This document shows positions 5,277-5,928 of a DNA stretch of 5,928 nt, one piece after another. Under the pieces are notes generated by a model, which searched no databases, was not told where the DNA came from, and saw only the letters and a program-made list of their open reading frames with translations. Made by a program: the position numbers and the translations under genes. The stretch's first letter is position 1, and each line of letters starts with the position of its first letter. Origin of the DNA: Spirochaetaceae bacterium (GTDB taxonomy: Bacteria > Spirochaetota > Spirochaetia > B11-G9); assembly GCA_030600745.1 (NCBI GenBank), contig JAUVLL010000216.1, positions 1 through 5,928 of the forward strand, read 5' to 3'.

Positions 5277-5928
5277 AAATCGGATATTTTCAGTTTAACC
5301 CCCGGTTCGGTAAATTAGAGGAAAACAGAAAACAACTGAAAAAAACTCTGGCGAATGCTGATGCTGATCTAATTGTTCTTCCGGAACTGCCTGTTAGCGG
5401 TTATTTCATTTCCACCAAAACAGAAGCAGAAAGCCTGGCAGAACCTGTTCCAGGTCCTACTACTGGAATCCTTCAGGCAATTTCTTCTCAGACCGGAACA
5501 TATTTTGTAACAGGTCTTCTGGAAACAGCAAACGGGAATTTATACAACAGTGCTGTTCTCGTTGGACCGGAAGGACCAGTTTTTACCTACAGAAAAACCC
5601 ACCTTTTTTATGAGGAAAAGAATTTTTTTACTGAAGGAAACAATTACGGAATTATTGAAATAAAAGGTGTAAAAATCGGCATGCTTGTATGTTTTGACCA
5701 TCTGTTCCCTGAAGCCGCCCGTACTTTGACTATAATGGGAGCTCAGATAATCTGCCACCCATCCAACCTTGTTCTTCCCGAGATTGCACAATTGACAACA
5801 CGGGTACGTGCTCTGGAAAACAGGATCTTCTGGGTTATGGCAAACCGTTACGGATATGAAACTAAAGGTGATAAAACCCACAGATATACAGGGGAAAGCC
5901 AGATAATTGCCCCGAACGGGAGGATAGT
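5273..5928 (+). CDS. Nitrilase-superfamily carbon-nitrogen hydrolase, N-terminal part (runs off the right edge)
   Basis: The first 218 codons of a member of the nitrilase superfamily, soluble enzymes that cleave amide, carbamoyl or nitrile C-N bonds. The Glu-Lys-Cys triad is visible at normal spacing: E38 in LPELPVSGY, K108 in YRKTHLF and C140 in MLVCFDHLFPEAAR. The conserved N92-S in LYNSAVLVGPEG, HPSNLVLP and RALENR...MANR segments also fit. The reading frame is open to base 5928; the missing end is probably modest because family domains are about 250-300 aa. The start ATG overlaps the aroC stop (ATGA). The only purine-rich stretch upstream, AAAGGG, is rather far away, so translation probably depends on coupling to aroC. 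The exact substrate (omega-amide, carbamoyl-beta-amino acid, aliphatic amide or other) cannot be told. Its place after aroK-aroC does not correspond to any known shikimate step. Confidence 0.88.
   Translation, partial: MKIGYFQFNPRFGKLEENRKQLKKTLANADADLIVLPELPVSGYFISTKTEAESLAEPVPGPTTGILQAISSQTGTYFVTGLLETANGNLYNSAVLVGPEGPVFTYRKTHLFYEEKNFFTEGNNYGIIEIKGVKIGMLVCFDHLFPEAARTLTIMGAQIICHPSNLVLPEIAQLTTRVRALENRIFWVMANRYGYETKGDKTHRYTGESQIIAPNGRI

Overview
The window is an AT-rich stretch of ordinary bacterial chromosome, densely coded, holding six protein genes in two divergent groups. The best lineage guess is a spirochaete (Treponema/Spirochaeta-like). This rests on remembered family resemblance: the N-terminal wording of the methionyl-tRNA synthetase, the GIKHSGKTS P-loop of the shikimate kinase, and low G+C. 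It is an inference, not a demonstrated assignment. I see no rRNA, tRNA, CRISPR, transposase, phage or plasmid genes.

Minus-strand arm (1-1477). The 5' part of a methionyl-tRNA synthetase gene (metG, start codon at 258-260, running off the left edge) lies 80 bp downstream of a complete HD-domain dNTP triphosphohydrolase gene of the Dgt family (341-1477). A good sigma70-like promoter sits between them, immediately before metG.

Divergent control region (1478-1567). Ninety AT-rich bases separate dgt from the plus-strand gene. They hold a strong promoter for the plus-strand gene, a weaker -10 element for dgt, and a small AT-rich repeat just upstream of the strong -35 box.

Plus-strand arm (1568-5928). 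First comes a 695-aa REC-PAS-GGDEF-EAL protein predicted to make and/or break cyclic di-GMP, with every catalytic motif intact. Next is a 46-bp palindromic/tandem repeat that supplies the gene's stop codon. Then follow shikimate kinase (aroK), chorismate synthase (aroC, 2 nt later) and a nitrilase-superfamily amidohydrolase (ATGA overlap with aroC, cut by the right edge). AroK and AroC are two enzymes of the final part of the shikimate pathway. The substrate of the nitrilase homologue cannot be told from the sequence.

The most notable signal is not a gene. The metG gene and the GGDEF-EAL gene each have a near-consensus promoter with a 17-bp spacer whose -10 box ends only 7-8 nt before the ATG, and neither has a good Shine-Dalgarno sequence. 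dgt shows a weaker version of the same layout. This predicts leaderless mRNAs for transcript-leading genes. The internal operon genes aroK and aroC have proper Shine-Dalgarno sequences. The second notable item is the palindromic repeat at 3652-3697. No clearly new enzymatic or defence system is visible.
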